DNA of 9,146 nucleotides from Candidatus Heimdallarchaeota archaeon (GCA_015520535.1 WAPZ01000073.1:1-9146), one strand, 5' to 3'. Positions 1-7,286 are shown, numbered from the stretch's first letter. The notes: generated by a model not told the origin, from the sequence alone. A program made the numbers and translations.

Positions 1-32
1 CATCAAATCTCTATAAAGTTCCCATCCCTTTA

Positions 33-2015
33 TTGTTAAAAACTGAATTTTATGTAATAATAAAGAATCTTCTCCAATATATTGATCATTATCTCCTTAA
101 AAAACATAATCAAGAGTTTCGACGTAAAAAAATCGCCCAAAAATTGAGGTGGCCTTTTAGAAAATATCGTACCCTCCAAAAGCAGATGAAACAAGAATTG
201 GATTGGTATCTTCCCAATAAGCGGTTTGTGCTTGTAAATGCACCTACTGGAACCGGAAAATCGTGGTTTTTGACATATTATCTCTTAAAATTTGCATTGA
301 CAAGAAATAAGCGTTTAATCATCACTATTCCGGCAAAATTTTTGCAATCTGTCTATAGGTCAGTATTAGCTAAAATAGTAAAGCCAAAAGTCGGTTTACG
401 TGTTGTATTTTTGAGTTCTCACCAGGATCTTTGTTATACCACTCCTTTTTACCGACTTCCCGATCAATGCCATGACAAAACCCCCTCGACTGCAGATTTA
501 GAAATGATAAAGGCTTTTATTTACCCACATTGGTCTATTATAGACGAACATGTCATAAAAACAGCTTTAACGACCCTTGGTACAGATGTATGTGCATACA
601 AAGTCATGATAGCATTTGCCAAAGAGGCAGATGTTATTGTAGCGGATTTTAACTATTTCTTTTTTAATCACTTTATAGAAAATCTGAGTACGGATATTAT
701 CAGAAAAAAACAAGATTTTATCCTTTACATCGATGAAGTTCATCAACTACCACAGCGTGGAAATCTCTATTATTCAACGTCCATTTCGTTAGACTCTATT
801 GAACACTTTATTAATTCCGTTACGCAAATAAAACAGCGTGGGTCGCTAATTGGAGATTATCGTCCATTTTTGAAGGATCTCTTAGAAAAAGCCGAAAAAA
901 TAAAAAAAATGAATTTAAAAGATGAAAACAACACATTGGATGAGTTCTCATTTACACCAATAGATAAAGAAACAAAAAAACAAATTTATTTTGACGATTT
1001 ACTTATTACAAAGAATATAAAGGCTTTTCTTTTGGCATCTTCGCTTTTTTCCGATGAATTATTGGAAAGCGAGGATTATACGGCATTGAGTTTTATTCAA
1101 AGCAAAATTGCAGTTGAACGCTTTATTCGCCAGTTAATTTTTGCGGTTAACCAGCAAGATCACTTTCGATTACTTTTTGACACGGAAAAAAAAATACTTG
1201 AACTAGTTTGCTTAGATTCTTCCCCCTTTATATGGAAAAAGATTCGTTCCTTTTCGTATGTTGTCGGAAGTAGTGCTACTATACCTCCCATAGAAAATAT
1301 TGAGTCACTTCTTGGATTTTCGAAAAAAACCATTGTTTTGCGGTATGATTCTCCTTTCAAAAAGGAACAAGTTAAAACTCTTATTGTGCCAACAGTAGAT
1401 ACAAGTTTCGAGCTACGTGATAGATTTATGCCACAAATTGCTGAAGAAATCGTTAATATTTATTTGACTAAGCCAGACACGCACTATATCGTGATGTTAC
1501 CTAATACAAAAATGTGTACACAACTCCAGCAGCTAATAAAACGATTTAAAGTAAATGCCATCATTGCTCCACGTTCAGCTAGTACTCGGGTAATGCACGA
1601 TTTCTTTGAAAAACTCAAGAATTATAAGGGTGCAATTATTCTTAGCACTTTAGGAAGCACATTAACAGAAGGGCTCACGCTTCCAGTTTCGTTAGGTGGA
1701 ATTATTATTGTTGGTCCCGGTTTAGTACCACTCACCACAGAAAAAGTCGAGCAAATAAGGTTATATGAACGAAAATATCGCGGTCATGGTTTTGAATATG
1801 CTATCATTATGCCTAGTATGATTAAAATAACTCAGAGCGTTGGAAGATTGATTAGAAGTTCGCACGATCGGGGCGTGGTTATTTTCTTAGGGAGACGCTT
1901 CCTTTCAAGACGATATTTACAATTTATTCCCAAATTCTACTTTGAATCCTCAGATAATTTGATAGTACATGATTATTTAGAAGTACTTAAGGAATTCTGG
2001 CAGCAAGGCGTTTAA
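33..2015 (+). CDS. XPD/DinG-family superfamily 2 DNA helicase, possibly 5'-partial
   Basis: Predicted ATP-dependent helicase of the XPD/Rad3/DinG group (COG1199 type), acting on DNA in repair or related processes. Motifs seen, numbered from the TTG at 33: Walker A APTGTGKS (70-77), motif Ia around TIPAKFLQ (98-105), an iron-sulfur-domain-like stretch with C134, C146 and C187, the ADVIVADFNYFFF segment typical of XPD (199-211), DEVH Walker B (234-237, where DEAH is usual), GSSAT (412-416), a TEGLTLP motif V (545-551) and QSVGRLIRS motif VI (601-609). Residues 240-400 correspond to the Arch and HD2 region. The fourth XPD cysteine is absent. The start is uncertain: the reading frame stays open to base 3 with no stop, TTG is a weak start, and about 40 residues already precede the core, so the gene may begin outside the window. 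Family assignment is strong; equivalence to true XPD is not shown. Confidence 0.85.
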   Translation: MLKTEFYVIIKNLLQYIDHYLLKKHNQEFRRKKIAQKLRWPFRKYRTLQKQMKQELDWYLPNKRFVLVNAPTGTGKSWFLTYYLLKFALTRNKRLIITIPAKFLQSVYRSVLAKIVKPKVGLRVVFLSSHQDLCYTTPFYRLPDQCHDKTPSTADLEMIKAFIYPHWSIIDEHVIKTALTTLGTDVCAYKVMIAFAKEADVIVADFNYFFFNHFIENLSTDIIRKKQDFILYIDEVHQLPQRGNLYYSTSISLDSIEHFINSVTQIKQRGSLIGDYRPFLKDLLEKAEKIKKMNLKDENNTLDEFSFTPIDKETKKQIYFDDLLITKNIKAFLLASSLFSDELLESEDYTALSFIQSKIAVERFIRQLIFAVNQQDHFRLLFDTEKKILELVCLDSSPFIWKKIRSFSYVVGSSATIPPIENIESLLGFSKKTIVLRYDSPFKKEQVKTLIVPTVDTSFELRDRFMPQIAEEIVNIYLTKPDTHYIVMLPNTKMCTQLQQLIKRFKVNAIIAPRSASTRVMHDFFEKLKNYKGAIILSTLGSTLTEGLTLPVSLGGIIIVGPGLVPLTTEKVEQIRLYERKYRGHGFEYAIIMPSMIKITQSVGRLIRSSHDRGVVIFLGRRFLSRRYLQFIPKFYFESSDNLIVHDYLEVLKEFWQQGV

Positions 2016-2036
2016 CATGAACAAAAAATGAAAATG

Positions 2037-2044
2037 TATAAAAA
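2037..2044 (+). promoter_or_regulatory. candidate TATA box for the GtrA-family gene
   Basis: TATAAAAA preceded by the A-rich GAAAATG, which could serve as a BRE element. Its centre lies about 33 bases before the ATG at 2074, so transcription starting about 25 bases downstream would give a very short leader, as is common in archaea. The gene could equally be read through from the helicase gene 58 bases upstream. In this AT-rich DNA such a match is weak evidence. Confidence 0.3.
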
Positions 2045-2073
2045 TTTCAATATTTAACGGATCTTGAGCGCAT

Positions 2074-2517
2074 ATGAGGAAATTTAGATTCACACATGAC
2101 GTTACAGAAGGATCAACTTCCGTTGAGGAACGTTTTATCATACAACTGAGTAAATATGTTATAGTCTCTGTTGGTGGGTTGTTAATCAATCACACTATTT
2201 TATTTGTAGCCACAGAGTTTCTTTACATCTATTATTTGATCTCAGAGATTATAGCAATCGGTATCGTAACGCTCTATAATTTTTTGCTGAATAAATTTTG
2301 GTCTTTTAGTGATTACCGCTATGGAGTCGGCACGGTATCCAATCAGTTCCTAAAGTATGCACTGGTCGGTGCATCTGGTGTCATTGTCAATTTAACGCTT
2401 TTAGCACTACTTACAGAAATTTTTCACCTTTATTATCTTATATCGGCAACATTTTCCTATTCTACTGCTATATTTACTAATTTTACGTTAAATAAGTATT
2501 GGACATTTAAAAAATGA
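2074..2517 (+). CDS. GtrA-family four-helix membrane protein
   Basis: Small integral membrane protein of 147 residues with the GtrA-like layout (PF04138): two tandem halves, each of two hydrophobic helices. The first half (about 27-82) has VGGLL near its start and ends NFLLNKFWSF; the second (about 93-147) has VGASG and ends NFTLNKYWTF. This repeated NF-LNK-W-F ending is the hallmark. The family is linked to moving lipid-linked sugars across the membrane or to cell-surface polysaccharide synthesis, but the substrate here cannot be told and no glycosyltransferase lies in the window. The N-terminal 25 residues are polar and presumably cytoplasmic. An in-frame stop at 2065 limits the start to the ATG at 2074 or later; no good ribosome binding site is visible. 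It is 58 bases after the helicase and converges on the leftward genes. Confidence 0.85.
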   Translation: MRKFRFTHDVTEGSTSVEERFIIQLSKYVIVSVGGLLINHTILFVATEFLYIYYLISEIIAIGIVTLYNFLLNKFWSFSDYRYGVGTVSNQFLKYALVGASGVIVNLTLLALLTEIFHLYYLISATFSYSTAIFTNFTLNKYWTFKK

Positions 2518-2550
2518 AAAGCAAGGGAAATAAAAGTCGGTATGTATGAA

Positions 2551-2557
2551 TAAAAAA
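2551..2557 (-). terminator. T-run terminator for the leftward prs/66-aa transcript
   Basis: Read on the minus strand this is a T6 tract (with A-rich flanks) about 60 bases after the stop of the 66-residue gene. Together with the hairpin at 2569-2589 it makes the convergent gap a two-way terminator region. Confidence 0.35.
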
Positions 2558-2568
2558 TCGTGCCACAA

Positions 2569-2598
2569 TTCCATCTGCAAAAAATGGAAGATTTTTTT
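2569..2598 (+). terminator. stem-loop plus T7 terminator after the GtrA-family gene
   Basis: TTCCAT (2569-2574) and ATGGAA (2584-2589) form a 6-bp stem with a 9-base loop, followed by GATTTTTTT. It sits about 50 bases after the rightward gene ends. In archaea the T-run alone may terminate; the hairpin makes it look like an intrinsic terminator. Confidence 0.5.
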
Positions 2599-2619
2599 GG
2601 TAACTGGAATACTCGGCTC

Positions 2620-2820
2620 TTAAAGCGATCGTTCCCTTCTTGCGGCACGTCGTTTTTCTATATATGGCGAAAATATCAATGCCAGCCCAATGAATGCCAG
2701 AACAAAACCGACTACATAAGCTATGGTTTGCATGACATCTTGCATTGTTCCACCAAACCCGATTGCAATTATAAGTCCAATAAGAGTTATTGGAATTCCA
2801 ATCATAATTTTATTATCCAT
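2620..2820 (-). CDS. small two-helix membrane protein of unknown function
   Basis: A 66-residue protein I do not recognise. It has two hydrophobic, glycine-rich helices (about 5-24 and 31-52) joined by a short polar turn GGTMQDVMQT, then a strongly basic tail EKRRAARRERS, which by the positive-inside rule puts the C-terminus in the cytoplasm. It is supported as a real gene by a good ribosome binding site, GAGGGG, five bases before the ATG, and by its place 41 bases after the prs stop on the same strand with no terminator between, so the two are probably co-transcribed. The overlapping rightward frame (2560-2853) has no family features and no such site. No link between PRPP synthesis and this protein can be claimed. 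Confidence 0.72.
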   Translation of the reverse strand: MDNKIMIGIPITLIGLIIAIGFGGTMQDVMQTIAYVVGFVLAFIGLALIFSPYIEKRRAARRERSL

Positions 2821-2825
2821 TTTTT

Positions 2826-2831
2826 CCCCTC
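2826..2831 (-). promoter_or_regulatory. ribosome binding site of the 66-aa gene
   Basis: GAGGGG on the minus strand, five bases (all A) before the ATG at 2820. It fixes the start of this small gene and supports its being translated. Confidence 0.6.
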
Positions 2832-2861
2832 ATTTGCCTTTTTACTTTGCTAAGAATTCTT

Positions 2862-3812
2862 TTATTTGAGTTTTGCTAATTCAGAACTGATAAATGGAAG
2901 AATGCTTGCTTGCTTTATTCGTGGTGACGCGTTTTCTAATAAAATTGTGTCTGTACACACAATCGTCTGCGGTTTTAAAGATAAAAGGAGGTCGATTGCT
3001 CCCGGGCTGTGCACGGGATGTACGTAGGAAAAAATAAAGTTTTTAATACCCTTTTCTGTTTGAAGAAGTTTTGCAGCATTGACCATTGTTTTTCCTGAAG
3101 AGACAATATCATCCACAATGACGACCTTTGTGTCAGTATTAACCCATTTAGGAACATCAATAATCTTTTGTTGGATTTCTCCAGTGTTGACATCCCTTTC
3201 TTTGGCTATTCTTCCAACATGTTCCTCAGAATATCCTAAAAGCGTTGCCATTTCACGTGCCCATTTGGCAGCTTCCCAATCTGGCGCCACAAAAAGGGTA
3301 TTTTTATCCAATTTTACGTTATCTTTAATCCACGTTGCTAATACTTTTATTCCGGAGAGTTCTTTCACTTCTGCATGCTCAAACCAAATGCTAAAGTCTT
3401 TGATTCGTTGGATATGGGGTGTCACGGTAATTATTCTGTTTATTCCTAGGTTTTCTAGTATTTTTGCCACTACTTTGGCTGAAAGTGGCTCTCCAGGTCG
3501 AAACACTTTATCTTGTCTAGCATATGGAAAATAAGGGATTATTGCGGTAATTTCAGAGGCCTTAAGTTTTTTTACAGTGTCGATTAGCAAGAAAAGACGA
3601 AGGAGATAATCGTTGGGGCTTTCAGAACTTTTTTTAGGGAAATACAGAACAATATGGTCATTCTCGATTGAGCTTCCGTTTTCTAAGACAATGCGTGGAT
3701 TAAGTTCGCCATCAGGAAAAACACGGTCTTCTATTCTTATAGCTTCTGCAAATTTACTTTCTGTTGCCCTATAAAACTTTTCAATCAGAGAAAAATATGT
3801 TATTACCTTCAT
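2862..3812 (-). CDS. prs: ribose-phosphate diphosphokinase (PRPP synthase)
   Basis: Makes 5-phosphoribosyl 1-diphosphate from ribose 5-phosphate and ATP in the cytoplasm, feeding purine, pyrimidine, histidine and tryptophan synthesis. The 316 residues match the family's usual length of 285-320. Seen in order: VFPDGE (31-36), the ATP-binding stretch PYARQDKVFRPGEP (96-109) with the R-Q-D-K core, TPH (131-133) where the family has a metal-binding histidine, the catalytic loop with KER (204-206), and the PRPP-binding loop VVIVDDIVSSGKT (230-242). The loop ends SSGKT rather than the commoner TGGT or TAGT, a mild variant. Overall it looks more like archaeal than bacterial enzymes. The ATG at 3812 has no strong ribosome binding site. 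The 66-residue membrane gene follows 41 bases downstream. Confidence 0.93.
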   Translation of the reverse strand: MKVITYFSLIEKFYRATESKFAEAIRIEDRVFPDGELNPRIVLENGSSIENDHIVLYFPKKSSESPNDYLLRLFLLIDTVKKLKASEITAIIPYFPYARQDKVFRPGEPLSAKVVAKILENLGINRIITVTPHIQRIKDFSIWFEHAEVKELSGIKVLATWIKDNVKLDKNTLFVAPDWEAAKWAREMATLLGYSEEHVGRIAKERDVNTGEIQQKIIDVPKWVNTDTKVVIVDDIVSSGKTMVNAAKLLQTEKGIKNFIFSYVHPVHSPGAIDLLLSLKPQTIVCTDTILLENASPRIKQASILPFISSELAKLK

Positions 3813-3864
3813 ATTTACACATCGGGTGCTTGATCTTAGTTAATCTCGTCTAGTACATTTTTTG

Positions 3865-3880
3865 AAAAAAAGAAAAAAAA
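3865..3880 (-). terminator. T-run terminator after fumC
   Basis: On the minus strand T8-C-T7, about 37 bases after the fumC stop and before prs. A tract this pure is a typical archaeal terminator and suggests that prs has its own promoter. Confidence 0.6.
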
Positions 3881-3917
3881 TTTGGGGTCGGAATGCTCAG
3901 CGATTTGATATATATGA

Positions 3918-5402
3918 TTATTCTTTCTGATGTGGTCTCACCATCTTTTTTAAATCAAGTGCTTTTTCGAGTTCTGCGGGTGGAAGGACGTTTTCCTCCA
4001 ATGCTACCTCTTTAATGGTCTTTCCTTCTTGAAAAGCTTTTTGTGCTAATTTTGCCGCGCGGTCATAGCCAATATATGGTGTAAGTGCGGTAGCCAACAT
4101 CAATGATTGTTCAACTAATGCTTGAATGCGTTCTCGATTTGCTCTAAGGCCTTTTAGCGCCTTCTCAGAGAAGGAACGCATGGCATTGCTAAGCATGGTA
4201 ATGGATTCTAAGGTGGAATAAATCATTAACGGTTTTGCCGTGTTTAAATCCAGTTGTCCGCCAAAAAATCCACCCATAGAGACAATACTGTCATTTCCAA
4301 TGACTTTCAGACCGACTTGAACTAACGCTTCGGCTTGAGTCGGGTTCACTTTTCCCGGCATGATTGATGAGCCGGGTTCGTTGGCTGGCATACTGAGTTC
4401 ACCAAGTCCACAGCGAGGGCCCGATGCCAACCATCTTAAATCATTGGCGATTTTTATCAAAATGACAGCTAATGTTCTTAAATGAGATGAAGCAGTTACT
4501 AAGCGGTCATGTGCCGCAATATCCATGAACAAGTTTTCCGATTGTCGAAATGGTAGACCTAATTCTTTTGAAAGTTCTTCACATGCGAGTTCCCCTAGTT
4601 TTGGATGGGCATTCAGTCCCGTGCCCACAGCTGTCCCACCAATTGGAAGATGGCAGAGAACCGGCAAGAATTTTTCCAATTCTTCTTTAATGTAAAGAAG
4701 CTGGTGGACGTAACCACTAAACTCTTGTCCCAACGTCAATGGTACCGCATCTTGAAGATGTGTTCGACCAATTTTGATGATATCCTTAAACTCTTGTTCT
4801 TTTTGTTGTAATACGGTAATCATTTCGTTAAGTGCCGGCAAAAGATCTTTTTTTATCGTTACCGCGGCAGAAACATACATTGCCGCTGGGATGATGTCAT
4901 TCGAACTTTGTCCCTTGTTAACATGGTCGTTTGGGTGAACCGGCTCTTTTTTTCCTCGTGTTCCGCCAAGTAGTTCGCTGGCTAAATTGGCAAGCACTTC
5001 ATTTGCATTCATGTTGGTTTGTGTGCCACTTCCCGTTTGCATGATGTCCAGCGGAAAATGTTCCCACATTTCTTCATTAAGTACTTTGTCAGCTGCAGAA
5101 ATTATTGCCTTCCCGATTTCTTCCGATATTTGCCCTAACCTAACATTGACGTTTGCGCATGCCCTTTTTATCCGAACTAACGATTCTAAAAACACTGTTG
5201 GAAACGTTATACCACTTATTGAAAAATTAAAAAGGCTTCGTTGCGTTTGAGCTCCCCAAAGCGCTACTTGTGGTACTTCTACTTCCCCTAAACTATCTTT
5301 TTCAATTCTAAGTTCTACATTTTCATGGTTTTCACATAAAAAAACAAAATTCTTCTGAATTGTTGCTTTATTATAACATTTTGGAACATTACATATTCTC
5401 AT
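3918..5402 (-). CDS. fumC: class II fumarate hydratase with an N-terminal zinc-finger-like extension
   Basis: Interconverts fumarate and L-malate in the TCA cycle; a cytoplasmic homotetramer in known members, with no iron-sulfur cluster. Numbered from the ATG at 5402 (494 residues): TGSGTQTNMN (123-132), HPNDHVNKGQSSND (156-169), GRTHLQDAVP (212-221) with the conserved histidine, and signature GSSIMPGKVNPTQ (344-356). PGKVNP with a glycine favours fumarase over aspartate ammonia-lyase, which has PAKVNP. Known FumC proteins begin at the equivalent of RIEKDSLGEVEVP (32-44); here about 30 residues precede it, with C4, C9, C23 and H26 spaced like a small zinc finger. GTG codons at 5414 and 5411 are in frame, but GGTGA five bases before the ATG at 5402 favours that start. 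Two weak TATA-like tracts (5453-5460 and 5469-5476) lie upstream. Confidence 0.93.
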   Translation of the reverse strand: MRICNVPKCYNKATIQKNFVFLCENHENVELRIEKDSLGEVEVPQVALWGAQTQRSLFNFSISGITFPTVFLESLVRIKRACANVNVRLGQISEEIGKAIISAADKVLNEEMWEHFPLDIMQTGSGTQTNMNANEVLANLASELLGGTRGKKEPVHPNDHVNKGQSSNDIIPAAMYVSAAVTIKKDLLPALNEMITVLQQKEQEFKDIIKIGRTHLQDAVPLTLGQEFSGYVHQLLYIKEELEKFLPVLCHLPIGGTAVGTGLNAHPKLGELACEELSKELGLPFRQSENLFMDIAAHDRLVTASSHLRTLAVILIKIANDLRWLASGPRCGLGELSMPANEPGSSIMPGKVNPTQAEALVQVGLKVIGNDSIVSMGGFFGGQLDLNTAKPLMIYSTLESITMLSNAMRSFSEKALKGLRANRERIQALVEQSLMLATALTPYIGYDRAAKLAQKAFQEGKTIKEVALEENVLPPAELEKALDLKKMVRPHQKE

Positions 5403-5407
5403 TGACG

Positions 5408-5412
5408 TCACC
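5408..5412 (-). promoter_or_regulatory. ribosome binding site that decides the fumC start
   Basis: GGTGA on the minus strand, five bases before the ATG at 5402. Spacing and sequence are the same as for the iron permease gene (7505-7510), so the upstream in-frame GTG codons, one of which overlaps this site, are probably not the start. Confidence 0.5.
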
Positions 5413-5530
5413 ACGCTATTTTTGCACTAAATGGCAATTTAGCTTTAGCTATCTTTTATTGAAAGAGATATTAAAAGAATTAAATCCAAGACAAACTCTC
5501 TGGAGGTATGTTAAAATTTTTGTGTTTCTG

Positions 5531-5547
5531 AAAAATTAGGTAAAAAA
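5531..5547 (-). terminator. T-run terminator after the TPR gene
   Basis: Minus strand T6 (5547-5542) then T5 (5535-5531), about 35 bases after the TPR gene stop. A 4-bp stem GAGA/TCTC (5561-5574) lies just before it but is too short to be counted on. Confidence 0.4.
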
Positions 5548-5581
5548 GAAAGCGTTAATGGAGACGTGTTTCTCATGGAAA

Positions 5582-6901
5582 TTAAAAAAGCTCTTTTGGA
5601 AGGGGAAATGGTGATTCAATGGTGAATTTTCTCCGCATCGTATAAGTTTTGGTATTCGTCCAAAGATTCAACTGTTTTTCTTCAAGAAAAGGGCGTAAAA
5701 ATAAGAGTTGCTTTTTTACAAGTGTCTCTGGTATTTCGGTGGCAAGAATTTTTTTCATCCAATTGCCGGGTGTATCTTTACCATAATGTGATTCAATTAA
5801 CAAATTACCTTTTTCATCAAATTTATAGACTTCTCCCCACGGAAATTGAATTAACTGAGCCATTGTACCAATTAATTCGGGTGCCACCGTTTGTGGTTCA
5901 GCCCAGCGCATATTTACGACAAATAATCTTTTCACAAAGAAACGATCATAAATTTGTGGTATTTCAGCAAGAATATCGGATTTAGAAAGGATTAAAAGAT
6001 CAATCTTGCTTTGTGCATGAGTAAGTGGATCAAATTCTCGTGCTGGAACGTTTAATAGGTCTTCTAACACTAATGCTATAATTTCTGTGTCATAATTCGG
6101 CCAATAAAAGAATTCATGAAGATTGGGAATTATACGTATTAATTCTGCTGCCACTCTTAAAAGTAACGCTATTTCCTCGACGTTCATCCAATATGCTAAA
6201 TACTTGCCATGCAATGTCTCCCGTCCCTTCATGTTTTCTTGAATTAATAATCCACCATGTTGAATGAAATACCAAGTGCGTGCCGAATCTAAACTGATAT
6301 TTCTTTCTGTTACCTTTTTTAAGCGATTCAACGCGTTTATTCCTTTTTGAAGAACCGTTTTTTCATCCTCAGTAATTGCTAAGTCTTCAGCCAGGTTAAG
6401 ATAATATTCACTCAATTCTGTATCGTGTTGATGCAAATAGCACCATGCTAACTGAAAATTAATCCAAAAGTTCTCTTGAAAATTGGGTATTCGTTTAAGA
6501 TATTTGATGGCTTTTTTGTGTTCTCCTAATTCGGCTAGTGCTACCGAAAAAGGAACGTAAATATTATAATTTTCCGTGTCAAGGGACAAGGCTTTTTCAA
6601 AAAATACACGTGCCAATTGTGGATCGTCTTGCTTTAAGAAATAATTTCCAAGTGTGATATAAGGATCAGCTTTATTCGGATTTTTTACCAGTTCGTCAAA
6701 CCATTCCGTTTCTCGGGCATCATAATAGTCCAAGACATCCACTGCTTGTTTACAAAGCCAGTAAAAATCCGCACTGTTGTGAATTAACGCTTTTCTTATT
6801 AAATTAAGTGCAGTAACGTAGTCTGAACGTTCTAAAGCCTTTTTAATCTCTTCTTCCATCTCGTATGTGGCGTTTGTCGTATTGTTTGTAGTATCTTTCA
6901 T
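5582..6901 (-). CDS. tetratricopeptide-repeat protein with an unassigned C-terminal domain
   Basis: A 439-residue soluble protein of unknown function; no signal peptide or membrane helix is seen. The N-terminal half is helical repeats: a pair at about 18-40, then three good TPR units at about 78-111, 112-144 and 145-178, with the usual pattern of small residues (for example LGNYFL...ARVFFEKAL and LAWCYL...SEYYLNLA). TPR arrays hold partner proteins, so a scaffold or adaptor role is an inference. Residues 200-439 match no family I know; they hold an aromatic-rich stretch (ARTWYFIQHGGLL, 207-219), hydrophobic segments such as IDLLILSKSDILAEI (300-314) and RLFVVNMRW (325-333), and a basic tail. 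There is no catalytic signature. The ATG at 6901 has no ribosome binding site; M15 is an alternative start. It stands upstream of fumC with a 179-base gap and a T-run between, so co-transcription is doubtful. Confidence 0.82.
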   Translation of the reverse strand: MKDTTNNTTNATYEMEEEIKKALERSDYVTALNLIRKALIHNSADFYWLCKQAVDVLDYYDARETEWFDELVKNPNKADPYITLGNYFLKQDDPQLARVFFEKALSLDTENYNIYVPFSVALAELGEHKKAIKYLKRIPNFQENFWINFQLAWCYLHQHDTELSEYYLNLAEDLAITEDEKTVLQKGINALNRLKKVTERNISLDSARTWYFIQHGGLLIQENMKGRETLHGKYLAYWMNVEEIALLLRVAAELIRIIPNLHEFFYWPNYDTEIIALVLEDLLNVPAREFDPLTHAQSKIDLLILSKSDILAEIPQIYDRFFVKRLFVVNMRWAEPQTVAPELIGTMAQLIQFPWGEVYKFDEKGNLLIESHYGKDTPGNWMKKILATEIPETLVKKQLLFLRPFLEEKQLNLWTNTKTYTMRRKFTIESPFPLPKELF

Positions 6902-7227
6902 AATGTTTCACAATACGTCGATTTTTCCTCAATGTAACGAGTTATTACCTCATTTAAAAAACTTCTATTCCGACTTTTTATTTTTCATTCAGTATCAAGT
7001 CAAATGACAAGAAATTCTCATGATAAAATGTCAATTAAGCATAAGTATGTATTTTTTGGGGATATTTCTTTCGTATTGATGCGCTATAGGCAGTAAATAA
7101 AAATCCCCTAACAAGCCCACTGTTTCTCAAGTACTTCCCAATATTTCCGATTATTTAATTTTAAGTAAGATTTTAGTTAAAATTATGAGTTTCAGCTGTT
7201 TATCAGACATGAGAATGCTCCATAAGG

Positions 7228-7235
7228 TATATAAA
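7228..7235 (+). promoter_or_regulatory. candidate TATA box, distal, upstream of the iron permease
   Basis: TATATAAA preceded by AAGG. Its complement, CTTTATATA, is also a near-consensus archaeal TATA box, so the direction is ambiguous. Read rightward, transcription would start near 7256-7260, giving a leader of roughly 260 bases to the permease. The first 15-bp site begins six bases after this box. Confidence 0.4.
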
Positions 7236-7241
7236 GCAAAA

Positions 7242-7256
7242 TTAGGAATGATTAAT
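7242..7256 (+). promoter_or_regulatory. candidate metal-repressor operator, copy 1 (diverged)
   Basis: TTAGGAATGATTAAT differs from copy 2 at three of 15 positions. It lies 30 bp from copy 2 centre to centre, nearly three helical turns, so proteins bound at both would face the same side. It would sit between the distal TATA box and its expected transcription start, where a bound repressor would block RNA polymerase. Confidence 0.35.
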
Positions 7257-7271
7257 TGAAGAGCTTTTCAG

Positions 7272-7286
7272 TTAGGCACGACTAAT
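7272..7286 (+). promoter_or_regulatory. candidate metal-repressor operator, copy 2 (left arm of perfect inverted repeat)
   Basis: TTAGGCACGACTAAT. Within itself it is a partial palindrome (TTAG/CTAA), and it agrees with 10 of the first 14 bases of the bacterial DtxR/IdeR operator consensus TTAGGTTAGSCTAACCTAA. The exact reverse complement recurs at 7430-7444. It may instead be one terminal inverted repeat of a small mobile element. Confidence 0.45.

Noticed and set aside
2107..2517. The two similar halves of the GtrA-family protein as a novel internal duplication
   Set aside because: The two-by-two helix repeat with NF-LN-W-F endings is normal for this family.
2560..2853. A 97-codon rightward frame overlapping the 66-residue gene
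   Set aside because: No family features and mixed composition; the opposite strand has a membrane protein with a good ribosome binding site.
3079..3534. A 151-codon plus-strand frame opposite prs
   Set aside because: It lies wholly within the convincingly coding prs and shows no motif.
3907..3917. CATATATATC on the minus strand as a prs promoter
   Set aside because: The T8-C-T7 tract would then lie inside the prs leader and end the transcript early; it fits better as the end of the fumC transcript region.
7151..7210. A 19-codon frame on the minus strand (starting MSDKQLKLII) downstream of a TATA-like CTTTATATA
   Set aside because: Too short, no ribosome binding site, and no recognisable family; such frames are expected by chance in 600 bp of AT-rich DNA.
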